The notes: generated by a model not told the origin, from the sequence alone. 64,000 nt of DNA from an uncultured Clostridium sp. (GCF_910588715.1 NZ_CAJURG010000008.1:1-64000), one strand, 5' to 3'; shown: positions 1 through 9,170, counted from the first letter of the stretch. Numbers and translations: made by a program.

Positions 1-55
1 GAGCAGCTGACTTGTAATCAGCAGGTTGTTGGTTCGACTCCGACATGAAGCTCCA
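1..55 (+). tRNA. tRNA-Thr(TGT), 5' end outside the window
   Basis: The anticodon arm (CTGAC TTGTAAT with its closing strand), the variable loop, the T arm with GGTTCGACTCC and the 3' end with encoded CCA are all visible. The anticodon reads TGT, so it decodes ACA (Thr). The acceptor 5' strand and most of the D arm lie before base 1. Confidence 0.9.
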
Positions 56-56
56 A

Positions 57-82
57 AAACTCCGCGATTGTGGAGTTTTTTT
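57..82 (+). terminator. Terminator of the tRNA-Thr transcript
   Basis: The hairpin CTCCGC-GATT-GTGGAG (60-75) is followed by a run of seven T. It sits two bases after the tRNA CCA. Confidence 0.85.
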
Positions 83-114
83 ATTATATAGAATATTATA
101 TAGAATAAATTAAA

Positions 115-139
115 ATAAAAAAAGTCGGCTTACGCCGAC
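115..139 (-). terminator. Terminator of the dnaD-dnaI operon
   Basis: The perfect stem GTCGGC/GCCGAC (124-129, 134-139) has a 4-base loop. On the minus strand it is followed by a T run, just after the stop codon of the helicase-loader gene. Confidence 0.9.
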
Positions 140-156
140 AATTTTTATTTATACTT

Positions 157-1137
157 TTATCTTTGTCTTTTTAAATTAAGCTGTATTCTAATATCTTCTG
201 CAAAGAATTTAAACAATTTAAATTCACCAATTATTCTTGAAGAAATTCTTTCACTATATCTTTTAGATATAAGTGGTAGTGTAAGATTAGTAGAAATCAG
301 CATCTTTTTATTTTTTAATATTTTTTTATTAATTAATGTGAATAATTCTGTAGATGAAAAATCGGTTATTTGTTCAGAGCCTAAATCATCTATTATTAAT
401 AAATCGCAATTAATAAGTAAATTTTCTAAATCAGTATCATTGTTAAATTTTATATCCTTCAATGCTCTTAGAAGATCATCAGCAGTTTTATAAACAACCA
501 AAAAACCTCTATCTAGTAATTCTTTTGCAATACACCAAGATAAAAATGTTTTTCCAGTTCCTGAATTACCATAAAATAAAAGATTAGTATTACTATTTTT
601 AAATGTAGGTAAATATTCTCTTGTTATATAATCTAAAATATCTTCAATATTTTTTCGTGGTGTATATCTTTCATCATTTAATTTACGATTTGGATATAAG
701 TCTATATTAAAGTTTTTAAAATTATTAGTTTTAACTGCTTCTTCTAGCTCTGAATCTTTATAATAAAGTTTAACTAGCTTTGATTTAAAACAGGAACACT
801 TTTCAATTCCTATAAAGCCTGTGTCTTTACATTTTGCACAATTATAATGCAAATTTAAGTATTCAGGACTATATCCATGAGATACTAGCATTTCATATTT
901 TTTGGCCCTTAAATCAGTAATAGCATCTTTAATATTATCTAAATCTTTAGGATTATTAATTCCTTTTAAAGCAGCCATAGATAAATTTAAGCATAGTTTT
1001 TGTATTGTAGTATCTATTTCTAATATTTCTGGATATTTATTTTTTATTTCTTCGCGCCTTTGTGCTAGTTTATGGTTTTCTTCTGTACGAATTTTTTCAT
1101 ACATATTCATAAGCTCTGCTTGATAGCCTTTAATCAT
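157..1137 (-). CDS. dnaI: DnaC/DnaI-type helicase loader ATPase
   Basis: AAA+ ATP-binding protein of the DnaC/DnaI family, which loads the replicative helicase onto DNA at initiation or restart. Seen: a Walker A GNSGTGKT at residues 190-197, a Walker B LLIIDDLG near 246-253, and an N-terminal zinc-finger-like cluster (Cys100, 103, 114, 116), as in Bacillus DnaI. The N-terminal helical region would contact the helicase. It is the second gene of an operon, overlapping the upstream DnaD-domain gene by 8 bases and followed by a strong terminator. At 326 aa it is typical for the family. The pairing with a DnaD/DnaB-like protein supports a role in primosome assembly. Confidence 0.93.
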   Translation of the reverse strand: MIKGYQAELMNMYEKIRTEENHKLAQRREEIKNKYPEILEIDTTIQKLCLNLSMAALKGINNPKDLDNIKDAITDLRAKKYEMLVSHGYSPEYLNLHYNCAKCKDTGFIGIEKCSCFKSKLVKLYYKDSELEEAVKTNNFKNFNIDLYPNRKLNDERYTPRKNIEDILDYITREYLPTFKNSNTNLLFYGNSGTGKTFLSWCIAKELLDRGFLVVYKTADDLLRALKDIKFNNDTDLENLLINCDLLIIDDLGSEQITDFSSTELFTLINKKILKNKKMLISTNLTLPLISKRYSERISSRIIGEFKLFKFFAEDIRIQLNLKRQR

Positions 1138-2125
1138 CTTTATCCCATCCTAACAATTTCTTTTCTAATGAATCATAGTCGTATTCACGAGCCTCAAAGT
1201 TATTAAATTTAAGTGGATTAACTTCTGGTTGTTTAGAAGTAAAGTTTCTATTAAATTGATTATTTTTATAATTAGCTTCCTTTTTCTCTATATCAGCTAA
1301 TGTTTTTAATTTATTTTTATTCCAACTAGATAAAATTCCATCAATATATTTAAAATCTGATCTGTTTAAACGTTGAAAACAAATATTACAAGCCTTTTCA
1401 ATTACCTCTAGCGGAAAGGCATAATCAATAATCCATTTCTCTAACATTTCTTCTTGCGGTTTCATTAAATCTGTATTTTTTATTCCTAAGTAATTTAATA
1501 TATGGCGAATTTTAACCCACTTATCTTCAGTTTTCTTTATGTAATTTTGTGCATCATCAATAGTTGTTATGTTCATATTGTGCCAAGCAATGGCTACTTT
1601 TTCAATATATCTATAGTCACTTTTTCCTTTTGAAACACAATATTCAAGTAAGATTAGTATTAATTCAGATGAAAAATTAAAATCTTCTTGCCAACCTAAA
1701 TAAGTTGTCATTTCTGTAGGGGACAGAGGTCTACCTAATAAGATTTCGATATCATTTAGCATATCTTTAGTAGAAGTTTTGTTTAGGGCCTCTAATAAGT
1801 TTACTTCTTTATTTTTAGTATTAGAATCCTCTACTAAATCTATAAACTCTATATTGTAGTTTCCCATTTTATCTATTGGAATAAATTTTAATACACCTTC
1901 GTCATTCCAATAATTTAAAGCATTTATTATATCTGATTCTAATAAGTTTAGAGATGATGCTAAAATTGAAGAGCTTACTCCAAGTTCTCCTGTGCTATTA
2001 TATTTAAGCATCAATAAATAAACCTTTATAAATTCTCCACGAGCATTTGGCATATATTTTTCAATAAATACATTGCTTACTGGAGTAAAATTTAATGAAT
2101 TATTTTTTAGCATAAAAGTGCTCAT
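1130..2125 (-). CDS. dnaD: DnaD/DnaB-domain replication initiation protein
   Basis: 331-aa primosome protein of the DnaD/DnaB superfamily. The N-terminal ~110 residues look like a winged helix (short helices, then 'LLESDIINALNYWNDEGVL'). Two helical DnaD-like segments follow. One is around 130-205, with the typical GRPLSPTEMTTYLGWQEDFNF and a YIEKVAIAWH motif; the other is around 215-285, with a YIDGILSSWNKN motif of the YxxxI..W type. It is translationally coupled to the helicase loader downstream, which supports a shared role in loading DnaC/DnaB helicase. The ribosome binding site AAGAAAGG lies 9 bases before the ATG. Whether it corresponds to Bacillus DnaD or DnaB cannot be settled by eye. 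Confidence 0.9.
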   Translation of the reverse strand: MSTFMLKNNSLNFTPVSNVFIEKYMPNARGEFIKVYLLMLKYNSTGELGVSSSILASSLNLLESDIINALNYWNDEGVLKFIPIDKMGNYNIEFIDLVEDSNTKNKEVNLLEALNKTSTKDMLNDIEILLGRPLSPTEMTTYLGWQEDFNFSSELILILLEYCVSKGKSDYRYIEKVAIAWHNMNITTIDDAQNYIKKTEDKWVKIRHILNYLGIKNTDLMKPQEEMLEKWIIDYAFPLEVIEKACNICFQRLNRSDFKYIDGILSSWNKNKLKTLADIEKKEANYKNNQFNRNFTSKQPEVNPLKFNNFEAREYDYDSLEKKLLGWDKDD

Positions 2126-2365
2126 ATTATTTTTCGACCTTTCTTAAGTTAGACTCTAAGTTTTTATTTATTAAACTGAAACTAACTAATGTAAACAACT
2201 TTAAGTATTAGAAAAATTTTTTAATACTATACATGTAAATTAATTATAGCAAAGCCATTCTAAACCCTCAATATAACAATTTAATAATAAATATGTATAG
2301 TATGTATTATTTAGGGTAAATTAAGTGATGTGCTTAAAAAAATAGGTTAGGAGGAGTAACAAGTA

Positions 2366-3499
2366 ATGGATTTAAATGAGCAGAATAACAAAGGTATATG
2401 GAGAAAGGTAGTAAAAGTAACTTCGAGAGTTATGGTTATAACTTTAATTATAATTCCATGTAATAATGTTTATGCAAGCTTAAATACAGCTAAATTAGAA
2501 GAAAATAAAGTAGTTATAAGTGATAAATTATTAAATAAGGAAAGTGAAGAAAATAATAAGTTAAATGCTACTTATGTATTTAACTCTAATAATATTTTTA
2601 ATATAAATTTAAAGGGGCATTTAATAAATTTAGTTGATAATACTATTGGTCTTACAGAATTAGTTGAAAATAAATATTCATTATTAGAAGAAATATGTAA
2701 TTCATATATAAATGAATTAGATATTAATATTAATAACATTACTTCGATAGAAGTAAATGGAACAATTAATTCTGATATAGAAAAAAATAGACTAGCAAAT
2801 TTAAAATTAAGTGGAGAGGTTGCAAAAGAAGTATATGGTGCATCTGTGATAAATGAAAGTTTATCTGACTTAGAATTTAAAATAGATTTAACTGAATCTG
2901 AATTTATTGAGCCAGAAACAGTTATGGAAGAATGTAGCGACTTATATATAGGAAGTACTGAAACAGTTCAAGGGGTAAGGGGTATTAATTTAGTTCATAA
3001 GGAAATAGTTTATGATGGATTGAATAAAGGTACAGAAAATATTGTTAGAATAGAAAATATTGAACCAGTTGTTAATACTGTATTAAAGGTAGGAACTAAA
3101 AATCCTTATTATGATGGAATAGCATTTTTATCTAATCCAAGTAAGGGAGGATATTTAAGTTCGTATTTTGGAGAGGTTAGGGCTAAGTCAGTTCATAAGG
3201 GAATAGATATTGCTAAAAATTTAGGGGATAGTGTAAATGCCGCATTAGGGGGCACTGTAATTAATGCAGGATATAATAATGGAGGATATGGAAATTTAAT
3301 AATAATACAACATGGAAATAATATGAAAACATATTATGCTCATTTAAGTGAGATATATGTTAATGTAGGCGATGTTGTAAATCAAGATGATATTATAGGG
3401 GCTATTGGAAGCACAGGAAATAGTACAGGACCACATCTGCATTTTGAACTTAGAGTAGATAATCAACCAGTAGACCCAATAAAATATATAAAAGAATAA
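2366..3499 (+). CDS. Membrane-anchored/secreted M23 peptidoglycan peptidase with G5-like region
   Basis: 377-aa cell-wall hydrolase. An N-terminal hydrophobic segment (about residues 17-38) acts as a signal or anchor. The middle region is poorly conserved and ends in a G5-like stretch around 212-248. The C-terminal M23 (LytM/peptidase M23) domain has the zinc motif HKGIDIA (H-x3-D) near 273 and the catalytic HLHFEL motif near 354. The family cleaves peptide cross-links in peptidoglycan outside the membrane. The start is supported by GGAGGAG 9-10 bases upstream. It is transcribed divergently from the dnaD operon and ends in a bidirectional terminator shared with the S8 protease. The specific role (growth, separation or spore engulfment) cannot be told from sequence. 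Confidence 0.9.
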   Translation: MDLNEQNNKGIWRKVVKVTSRVMVITLIIIPCNNVYASLNTAKLEENKVVISDKLLNKESEENNKLNATYVFNSNNIFNINLKGHLINLVDNTIGLTELVENKYSLLEEICNSYINELDININNITSIEVNGTINSDIEKNRLANLKLSGEVAKEVYGASVINESLSDLEFKIDLTESEFIEPETVMEECSDLYIGSTETVQGVRGINLVHKEIVYDGLNKGTENIVRIENIEPVVNTVLKVGTKNPYYDGIAFLSNPSKGGYLSSYFGEVRAKSVHKGIDIAKNLGDSVNAALGGTVINAGYNNGGYGNLIIIQHGNNMKTYYAHLSEIYVNVGDVVNQDDIIGAIGSTGNSTGPHLHFELRVDNQPVDPIKYIKE

Positions 3500-3527
3500 A
3501 AGAAACACTATTAATAGTGTTTCTTTT
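3498..3527. terminator. Bidirectional terminator between M23 peptidase and S8 protease
   Basis: A near-perfect palindrome, AAAGAAACACTAT and its complement, is flanked by A and T runs. It lies between the two convergent genes. Confidence 0.85.
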
Positions 3528-4725
3528 ATTCTTTTAAAATTTTATTTATATCTATTTTACCTTCACCTTGTTGATTTTTAGGTATATCTAGTGGAACTGA
3601 AGCTACTTTTAATATAGATAAAATATCTTCAAAGGTAAAGTTTGGATATTTTTCAAATAAAAGAGCGCATAAGCCAGAGATATATGCAGCAGCTATGGAT
3701 GTACCAGTAAAACTTTTATACGAAGTATTTAATTTAGGGGCATGAATTTTGGTATTGTTTTTGTATGATATATAAGATGGATTAGAGTTTAATGACATAA
3801 TATCAACACATGCTGCACAAAAATCAGGTTTCTTATCATTTTTTATTGCACCACAGGATGAATATGCATAGGACCTTATTTCTGATGAAGTTGTGTCTAT
3901 ACCTGATACAGTAATGCAATTGGTGCTTAATGCTATACCTGTAATTGAGCCATCTATATTTTTATTACTACCACTTGGCAATACACAAACTATTGAATTA
4001 AGTCTTGCCTTTTTTAACAATATATCAAATTGTGTGAAAATAAATTTACTATAATAAAGAGTTTCAAAAGGTAAACATATAACTTTAATGTTATAACTTT
4101 CACTCATATTAATTAATCCTTCAAGTGCAAATAAAACATCAGAAACATAGCCTTTTCCTAGCTTATCAAATGCTTTAAAGCAATGAATATTAACTTCAGG
4201 AGCAACACCAGTATATATTTTATTTGAAGCTAATCCATTACCAGCAATTATTCCACAGGTACATGTTCCATGACCATTATCGTCATATGGATATGGAATA
4301 TCATTTATTAAATCAACAAATGTACTTATTCTATTGATTGGATAAGTTAAATCTCCATGAGGATATACACCAGAATCAATAACGCCAACACCAATACCAC
4401 GCCCATATATAGGAAGTTTGTTTGAAATTCTAACCTTATTAGCTGTAGGTATACTCATTCCACATAGGGAAAGGTATTGATCTAAACAAATATATTGAAC
4501 TTCTGGATATTCTAATAATAGTTCTATTGATTTAGCTTTTATTTGAGCACATATTATATTACATGATTCAATTTTTCTTATAATAATGCCTCTATAGGAG
4601 TTTATTTTTTTGGAAATTGAATCAGGAAAATTTCTATATTTTATTAAAATTCTATATTTTTTAATACCACTAGATGCTAAAAGACCTTTAAGATTAGGAT
4701 CTAGTTTTTTAGTTGAAGAAAACAT
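3526..4725 (-). CDS. S8 family serine protease (subtilisin-like)
   Basis: 399-aa subtilase. The catalytic triad is visible in order: Asp117 in VGVIDSGV, His152 in NGHGTCTCG and Ser343 in FTGTSIAAAYISG. Asn254 in the LPSGSN context is a likely oxyanion residue. An N-terminal ~85-residue prodomain-like segment precedes the catalytic domain, but there is no clear signal peptide. The protein may therefore be intracellular, or exported by another route, like clostridial intracellular subtilases. The start is supported by TAGGAG 6-7 bases before the ATG. It is a single-gene unit facing the M23 peptidase gene. Confidence 0.93.
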   Translation of the reverse strand: MFSSTKKLDPNLKGLLASSGIKKYRILIKYRNFPDSISKKINSYRGIIIRKIESCNIICAQIKAKSIELLLEYPEVQYICLDQYLSLCGMSIPTANKVRISNKLPIYGRGIGVGVIDSGVYPHGDLTYPINRISTFVDLINDIPYPYDDNGHGTCTCGIIAGNGLASNKIYTGVAPEVNIHCFKAFDKLGKGYVSDVLFALEGLINMSESYNIKVICLPFETLYYSKFIFTQFDILLKKARLNSIVCVLPSGSNKNIDGSITGIALSTNCITVSGIDTTSSEIRSYAYSSCGAIKNDKKPDFCAACVDIMSLNSNPSYISYKNNTKIHAPKLNTSYKSFTGTSIAAAYISGLCALLFEKYPNFTFEDILSILKVASVPLDIPKNQQGEGKIDINKILKE

Positions 4726-4810
4726 AAAAAACTCCTAAAATTATTCACATTACTATAGTATATGAATTAAAAGCTTTTTGTTAATGTAATATAAATTAAA
4801 TATATTATAA

Positions 4811-4848
4811 AAAAAGTATTAAGATTTATATCAAAAATCTTAATACTT
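4811..4848 (-). terminator. Terminator of the dUTPase-like gene
   Basis: The 14-bp stem AAGTATTAAGATTT/AAATCTTAATACTT is followed on the minus strand by a run of T. It lies directly downstream of the stop at 4855. Confidence 0.85.
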
Positions 4849-4854
4849 AAATAA

Positions 4855-5307
4855 TTAATATACGAATGAATTAAAAATTTCCTCTTCTGAATAACCTAAA
4901 GTGATACCTAAACTTAATACATCTTCAAGTAATGTGAAAAAGTGGTCATTAGAAGGTGATATTATTAAATCGTTTATATCTATGTATAGATTTAAAAATT
5001 GATCGCTTAAACAGTAATCATTTGGTCTAAGCACTACTTCATAACTATTAATATAATGCTTGTCGATACCTAGATTAATTACGCGTGTAAGAAAATCTGC
5101 ATATTTAATAAACACAGTTTCTTTACTCAAAGTTAACCCATCATCTATCCAGTATTCATAACACTTAGTTTCTTCTGCTAATGAACTTAATTTAACTTGT
5201 AATTCAAGGTGTTTTCTTGCCCAAAGTTTATATTGTGAGAGATTTTGATTAATTAAAATTTCATGTTTTCTTTCTTTTTGTAATTCCACTATTGGTAAAA
5301 TATTCAT
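4855..5307 (-). CDS. dUTPase_2-like (MazG-fold) protein, probably catalytically degenerate
   Basis: 150 aa, all-helical. The segment SLAEETKCYEYW followed by KYADFLTRVINLGID aligns by eye with the dimeric dUTPase (PF08761) pattern ElgELANEtrcFKfW...LeEyvDglHFllslGl. In that family the E-x2-E and E-x3-D acidic residues bind magnesium. Here most are replaced (for example S for the second Glu, I/K for the EE before Tyr), with only the last Asp clearly kept. The family fold is therefore likely but dUTP hydrolysis is doubtful. A strong GGAGG lies 6 bases upstream of the ATG. It is a single-gene unit with its own terminator. Confidence 0.6.
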   Translation of the reverse strand: MNILPIVELQKERKHEILINQNLSQYKLWARKHLELQVKLSSLAEETKCYEYWIDDGLTLSKETVFIKYADFLTRVINLGIDKHYINSYEVVLRPNDYCLSDQFLNLYIDINDLIISPSNDHFFTLLEDVLSLGITLGYSEEEIFNSFVY

Positions 5308-5431
5308 AAGCGACCTCCGCGTTTACTAGGATTAATATAATTATTTTACAAAAATAATTATATATTGAAAAGCCTTGAAAACGGATACATAAAATAAAGT
5401 TTTAAATTTTATTTTTACAAATTTCAACATA

Positions 5432-5465
5432 AAAAAGAGCAACTAAAAATTCTAGAGCTCTTTTT
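5432..5465 (-). terminator. Terminator of the 2H phosphoesterase-like gene
   Basis: The stem AAAGAGC/GCTCTTT has a T run on the minus strand and lies 14 bases after the stop at 5479. Confidence 0.8.
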
Positions 5466-5478
5466 ATCTAAAAAAATA

Positions 5479-6006
5479 TTAAATTGTTTTTAAAGGATAA
5501 GTTTGAATTAATGTTTCTCTTCTATTGTTTGAGATTTTCCAAAGTTCTAATCTATTGACTTTTAATGTTGAAATGTTAGGCTTATACTCAATTTCCATAT
5601 CTACTTTTTTATTGTCTTTATTAATATAATTTATATTAGCTAAAGAAAGGTGAAGATCATTATTATTATCCTTTAAGTTAAACCCATACATTTTAAGATT
5701 ATCCCCTATTAATCTATCTAATTTTTTTATATACCCGATATTTTCAATTTTTAAATTGAGAGTTTTATTTGAGTTGCAAACACTTACAGTTGATGACAGC
5801 TCTATTTTAAAATTTTTATATGGTTTTAATATTTTATCTATAACAATATTAAGTTTATCTAAATTAGGATTTTCTATTATTTCTAATGGAATATAAGGAA
5901 TTGGTGAATTTCTATTTCCTTTATATTTTTTTGATAAACTTTTTTGAATTGGACTTAAATTTTTATAAGATACATCATCAAATAATGCTACCAAATAATA
6001 TTTCAT
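5479..6006 (-). CDS. 2H phosphoesterase / LigT-like RNA ligase family protein
   Basis: About 175 aa. The opening MKYYLVALFDD and the motif HLSLANI (HxS, near residue 139 of this start) match the 2H phosphoesterase superfamily, which acts on 2'-5' bonds or cyclic phosphates of RNA and nucleotides. The position of the first HxT/S motif is occupied by YIPLEI, so one of the two catalytic histidines seems to be replaced by Tyr. The start was set at the ATG at 6006 because GAGGT lies 7 bases upstream; an in-frame TTG at 6021 overlaps that site. It is monocistronic. Confidence 0.6.
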   Translation of the reverse strand: MKYYLVALFDDVSYKNLSPIQKSLSKKYKGNRNSPIPYIPLEIIENPNLDKLNIVIDKILKPYKNFKIELSSTVSVCNSNKTLNLKIENIGYIKKLDRLIGDNLKMYGFNLKDNNNDLHLSLANINYINKDNKKVDMEIEYKPNISTLKVNRLELWKISNNRRETLIQTYPLKTI

Positions 6007-6300
6007 GTTATAACCTCGCAAGTTAAATTTTGTATACTGATTTTATATTAAATTATATCATATATAAGTTTGAATTGACAATTTGTATATTTCAACAATA
6101 TCTTATAATAAACTTAAAAAATAAGGAATTTTGGAAGAAAAAAACGCTATTAACTCCTACATACTTTATGTTATAATTAACAGTGTTGACCAAAAATTTG
6201 TAAGACAAGTAAATAAATAATGTCTTATGCGACAAAAAATGGATATTTTTTTTATTATAGGATAGATTAATATATATAAATTTGGATAAGGGTGAATAGG

Positions 6301-7560
6301 ATGGAAACATTAATTATTAATGGAGGCAAAGTATTGCAAGGTTCTGTAGAAATTAACGGAGCAAAAAACGCAGCTGTTGCTATTTTGCCAGCAGCAATTT
6401 TAGCTGCTGAAGGTAAATGTATTATTGATAATATACCAGATATAGAAGATGTACATTGCCTAGAAAGAATACTAATTAGTTTAGGTTGTAGAGTAAACAA
6501 AATAAATAACAATACTTTAGAAATAGACGCTTCAGATATTACAACTGTAAATGCTTGTACTGAAGATGTAAGAAGAATGAGAGCATCATATTATTTCATT
6601 GGTGCATTATTAACTAGATTTAAAAAGGCTAGAGTGGAATTACCAGGGGGATGCCCTATAGGTGTAAGACCAATAGACCAACACATAAAAGGTTTTGAAG
6701 CTTTAGGAGCTAAAGTAACTATAGAACATGGTGCTGTAAGTGTTGAAGCAGAAGAATTACATGCTGCTAATATATTCTTTGATGTAGTTTCTGTAGGTGC
6801 AACAATAAATGTCATGATTGCAGCAGCTATGGCTGAAGGAACAACAGTGTTAGAAAATGTAGCAAAAGAACCTCATGTAGTTGATGTTGCTAATTTCTTA
6901 AATACTATGGGAGCAGACGTAAAGGGTGCTGGAACAGATGTTATAAGAGTTAAAGGTGTTAAAAAATTATTTGGATGTAATTATAGTGTTATACCAGACC
7001 AAATAGAAGCAGGTACATTTATGATAGCTGCTGCAGCTACAAAGGGAGATATAACTATAAAAAATGTAATTCCAAAACATTTAGAATCGATTTCAGCAAA
7101 GCTTATAGAGATGGGTGCTATAGTTGAAGAAGGTGATGATAGCGTAAGAGTAACTGTTGATAAACCATTAAGAGGAGTAAGTGTAAAAACTGCACCTTAT
7201 CCTGGATTCCCAACAGATGTACAACAACCTATGTCAACTTTATTAAGCATTACAGAAGGAAGAAGCTTAATTGCTGAAAGTATATGGGAAAATAGACATA
7301 AGCACACAGATGAATTAAGGAAAATGGGTGCTGAAATTAAAGTTGAAGGTAGAACAGCTATAATAGATGGTGTTAGGGGATTAAACGGTACAAAGGTAAC
7401 ATCTACAGACTTAAGAGCTGGAGCAGCAATGGTTATAGCTGGATTAGTTGCTAATGGAGAAACTGAAATATCTGAAATTGAGCATATTGACAGAGGATAT
7501 CCTCATATTGAAGATAAGTTTAGAGCATTAGGAGCGGACATAAGAAGAGTAGTAAAATAA
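6301..7560 (+). CDS. murA: UDP-N-acetylglucosamine 1-carboxyvinyltransferase (MurA)
   Basis: 419-aa EPSP-synthase-fold enzyme. It transfers enolpyruvate from PEP to UDP-GlcNAc, the first committed step of peptidoglycan synthesis in the cytoplasm. The opening NGGKVLQGSVEINGAKNAA is diagnostic. The catalytic cysteine is Cys118 in LPGGCPIGVRP, the residue that fosfomycin alkylates. Length is standard for MurA. The ATG at 6301 is chosen because AAGGGTG lies upstream; a GTG at 6292 would begin inside that site. The gene is followed 17 bases later by walJ, so they are probably co-transcribed. Clostridia often have two MurA paralogs; which one this is cannot be told here. Confidence 0.97.
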   Translation: METLIINGGKVLQGSVEINGAKNAAVAILPAAILAAEGKCIIDNIPDIEDVHCLERILISLGCRVNKINNNTLEIDASDITTVNACTEDVRRMRASYYFIGALLTRFKKARVELPGGCPIGVRPIDQHIKGFEALGAKVTIEHGAVSVEAEELHAANIFFDVVSVGATINVMIAAAMAEGTTVLENVAKEPHVVDVANFLNTMGADVKGAGTDVIRVKGVKKLFGCNYSVIPDQIEAGTFMIAAAATKGDITIKNVIPKHLESISAKLIEMGAIVEEGDDSVRVTVDKPLRGVSVKTAPYPGFPTDVQQPMSTLLSITEGRSLIAESIWENRHKHTDELRKMGAEIKVEGRTAIIDGVRGLNGTKVTSTDLRAGAAMVIAGLVANGETEISEIEHIDRGYPHIEDKFRALGADIRRVVK

Positions 7561-7577
7561 ACTTGGGGGAATATTAA

Positions 7578-8369
7578 ATGAAATTTTGCTCATTATATAG
7601 TGGAAGTAGTGGAAATAGTGCTTTTGTAGGTTCTGAAAAAGCTAAAATATTAATAGATGCTGGATTACCTGGAAAGAAAATAGATGAAGCATTGAAACAA
7701 ATTGGGCAAAATCCAAGTGATATAGATGGAATTTTTATAACACATGAGCATATAGACCATATTAAAGGTGTAGGAGTCTTATCTAGAAAATATGATATTC
7801 CAATTTATGCACCCCATGATACTTGGGTTGCTATGGAAGGTATTATTGGAAAGATAAAGGAGCACAATATAAAGGTAATGGACAGAAGAAGTACTGTTAC
7901 AGTAAAAGATATTGATATAAAATCTTTTATCATTCCTCACGATGCTGCATCTCCAGTTGGATATAATATTAATTTAGAAGGGAAAATGGTTAGTATTGCA
8001 ACTGATTTTGGTACTTTTACCAAAGAGATTGAAGACAACATAAAAAATTCTGAAGTTATTTTAATAGAAAGCAACTACAATCCTCAAATGTTGGATATGG
8101 GACCTTATCCATATAACTTAAAACAAAGGATAAAAGAGAGCCATGGACATTTATCTAATGAGGATTGTGGAGAAGCTATTGTTAAGATATTAAAAAATGG
8201 TTTAAGAAAAAATATTGTTTTAGGACATTTAAGTAATACTAATAATACTCCTGAACTTGCACATTTAACGGTTAGTGATATATTAACTGCTAATAATATT
8301 AATGTTGGTTCTGATGTGTTTTTAAGTATGGCCAATAGGCATAATCCTAGTAAGGTTATAACCTTATAA
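7578..8369 (+). CDS. walJ: MBL-fold metallohydrolase, WalJ/YycJ type
   Basis: 263-aa metallo-beta-lactamase-fold protein. The N-terminus MKFCSLYSGSSGNS and the metal motif THEHIDHIKG (HxHxDH) at about 55-64 mark the WalJ/YycJ group, predicted DNA exonucleases linked in Firmicutes to the WalRK locus and to replication or division coordination. Further metal ligands are IPHDA, ATDFGT and GHLSN. No walRK genes are near. It shares a transcription unit with murA and with the small CxxH/CxxC gene downstream, and that neighbour also follows WalJ in other Firmicutes. GGGGGA serves as the ribosome binding site. Confidence 0.92.
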   Translation: MKFCSLYSGSSGNSAFVGSEKAKILIDAGLPGKKIDEALKQIGQNPSDIDGIFITHEHIDHIKGVGVLSRKYDIPIYAPHDTWVAMEGIIGKIKEHNIKVMDRRSTVTVKDIDIKSFIIPHDAASPVGYNINLEGKMVSIATDFGTFTKEIEDNIKNSEVILIESNYNPQMLDMGPYPYNLKQRIKESHGHLSNEDCGEAIVKILKNGLRKNIVLGHLSNTNNTPELAHLTVSDILTANNINVGSDVFLSMANRHNPSKVITL

Positions 8370-8400
8370 GTTTTTATTTAAAAATTAGAAGGTGATTAGT

Positions 8401-8556
8401 ATGGAATTTATATATGCTTGTGAAGAACATATAGACGAAGCAATGGATGAAGTTATAAATGAAAAAGAAACATTTCCTGTAATAAATGAAGTTTTAGAAA
8501 AGAAATGTAGTTACTGCAATAAAGGAGCTAAATATGAAGTAAAAATGATACAATAA
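8401..8556 (+). CDS. CxxH/CxxC zinc-binding small protein (BA_5709 family)
   Basis: 51-aa protein MEFIYACEEHIDEAMDE..., with CxxH at residues 7-10 and CSYC near 37-40, forming one probable zinc site. The family is known as CxxH/CxxC protein (TIGR04129) and is usually encoded beside walJ/yycJ, as it is here. AAGGTGATT lies 5 bases before the ATG. Function is unknown. Confidence 0.85.
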   Translation: MEFIYACEEHIDEAMDEVINEKETFPVINEVLEKKCSYCNKGAKYEVKMIQ

Positions 8557-8631
8557 TATATGTTGAAAAAGATACATAATATTTAGTATAATTTTTATAC
8601 AATCGTAAGAAAAGAAAGAGGAGACATGGAT

Positions 8632-9129
8632 ATGAGTTTATATAAACAATGGACAGATATGGTCGTAGAATACGTTAAGACAAAGGGAGAAGCTGCTTTT
8701 TGGAATGAGTATACTAAAATAGAAACTAGTATATATAGAGATTTATTAGCTAATAGCAAAGAAACCATAAAAACTACTATTTCTGATTTTGCAAAAAAAT
8801 ATGAAACTTCAGAAGAATTTATAATGGGATTTGTTGATGGAATCAATGATAGTTTAAATAATTCTTATGATTTAGAAGCTTTAACAGCTACTGATGAAAT
8901 TGTATTAGATATAAACTTAGAAAAGTTATATTTTAATATGTTAGAAGCTAAGGCTGAATATTTATATATGTTACCACAATGGGATGCAATATTCTCACCA
9001 GAAAAGAGAAAAGAAATACAAAAGGCATACAGAGAATCTTGTAGCGTAAGAAATGAAAACAAGATTGGTAGAAACGATGTTTGCCCATGTGGAAGTGGTA
9101 AAAAGTATAAAAAATGTTGTGGAAAATAA
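8632..9129 (+). CDS. SEC-C metal-binding motif protein
   Basis: About 165 aa. It is mostly helical and acidic, with no recognised catalytic motif, and ends in a SEC-C zinc motif: NDVCPCGSGKKYKKCC, as found at the C-terminus of SecA. SEC-C tails bind zinc and often ribosomes or SecB-like partners. The ATG at 8632 is preferred to that at 8626 because AGAGGAG ends 8 bases before it and only 2 before the other. A probable promoter (TTGAAA, 18 bases, TATAAT) lies at about 8562-8591. Confidence 0.88.
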   Translation: MSLYKQWTDMVVEYVKTKGEAAFWNEYTKIETSIYRDLLANSKETIKTTISDFAKKYETSEEFIMGFVDGINDSLNNSYDLEALTATDEIVLDINLEKLYFNMLEAKAEYLYMLPQWDAIFSPEKRKEIQKAYRESCSVRNENKIGRNDVCPCGSGKKYKKCCGK

Positions 9130-9140
9130 TTTTTTAATTA

Positions 9141-9170
9141 AAAGAGCTTTGATTTCAAGGCTCTTTTTTT
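9141..9170 (+). terminator. Terminator after the SEC-C gene
   Basis: The stem AAAGAGCTTTG/CAAGGCTCTTT has a short loop and is followed by TTTTTTT. Confidence 0.9.

Noticed and set aside
6092..6512. Two minus-strand frames of 72 and 81 aa around the murA start
   Set aside because: They overlap the murA promoter region and murA codons, are hydrophobic by AT bias and have no ribosome binding site.
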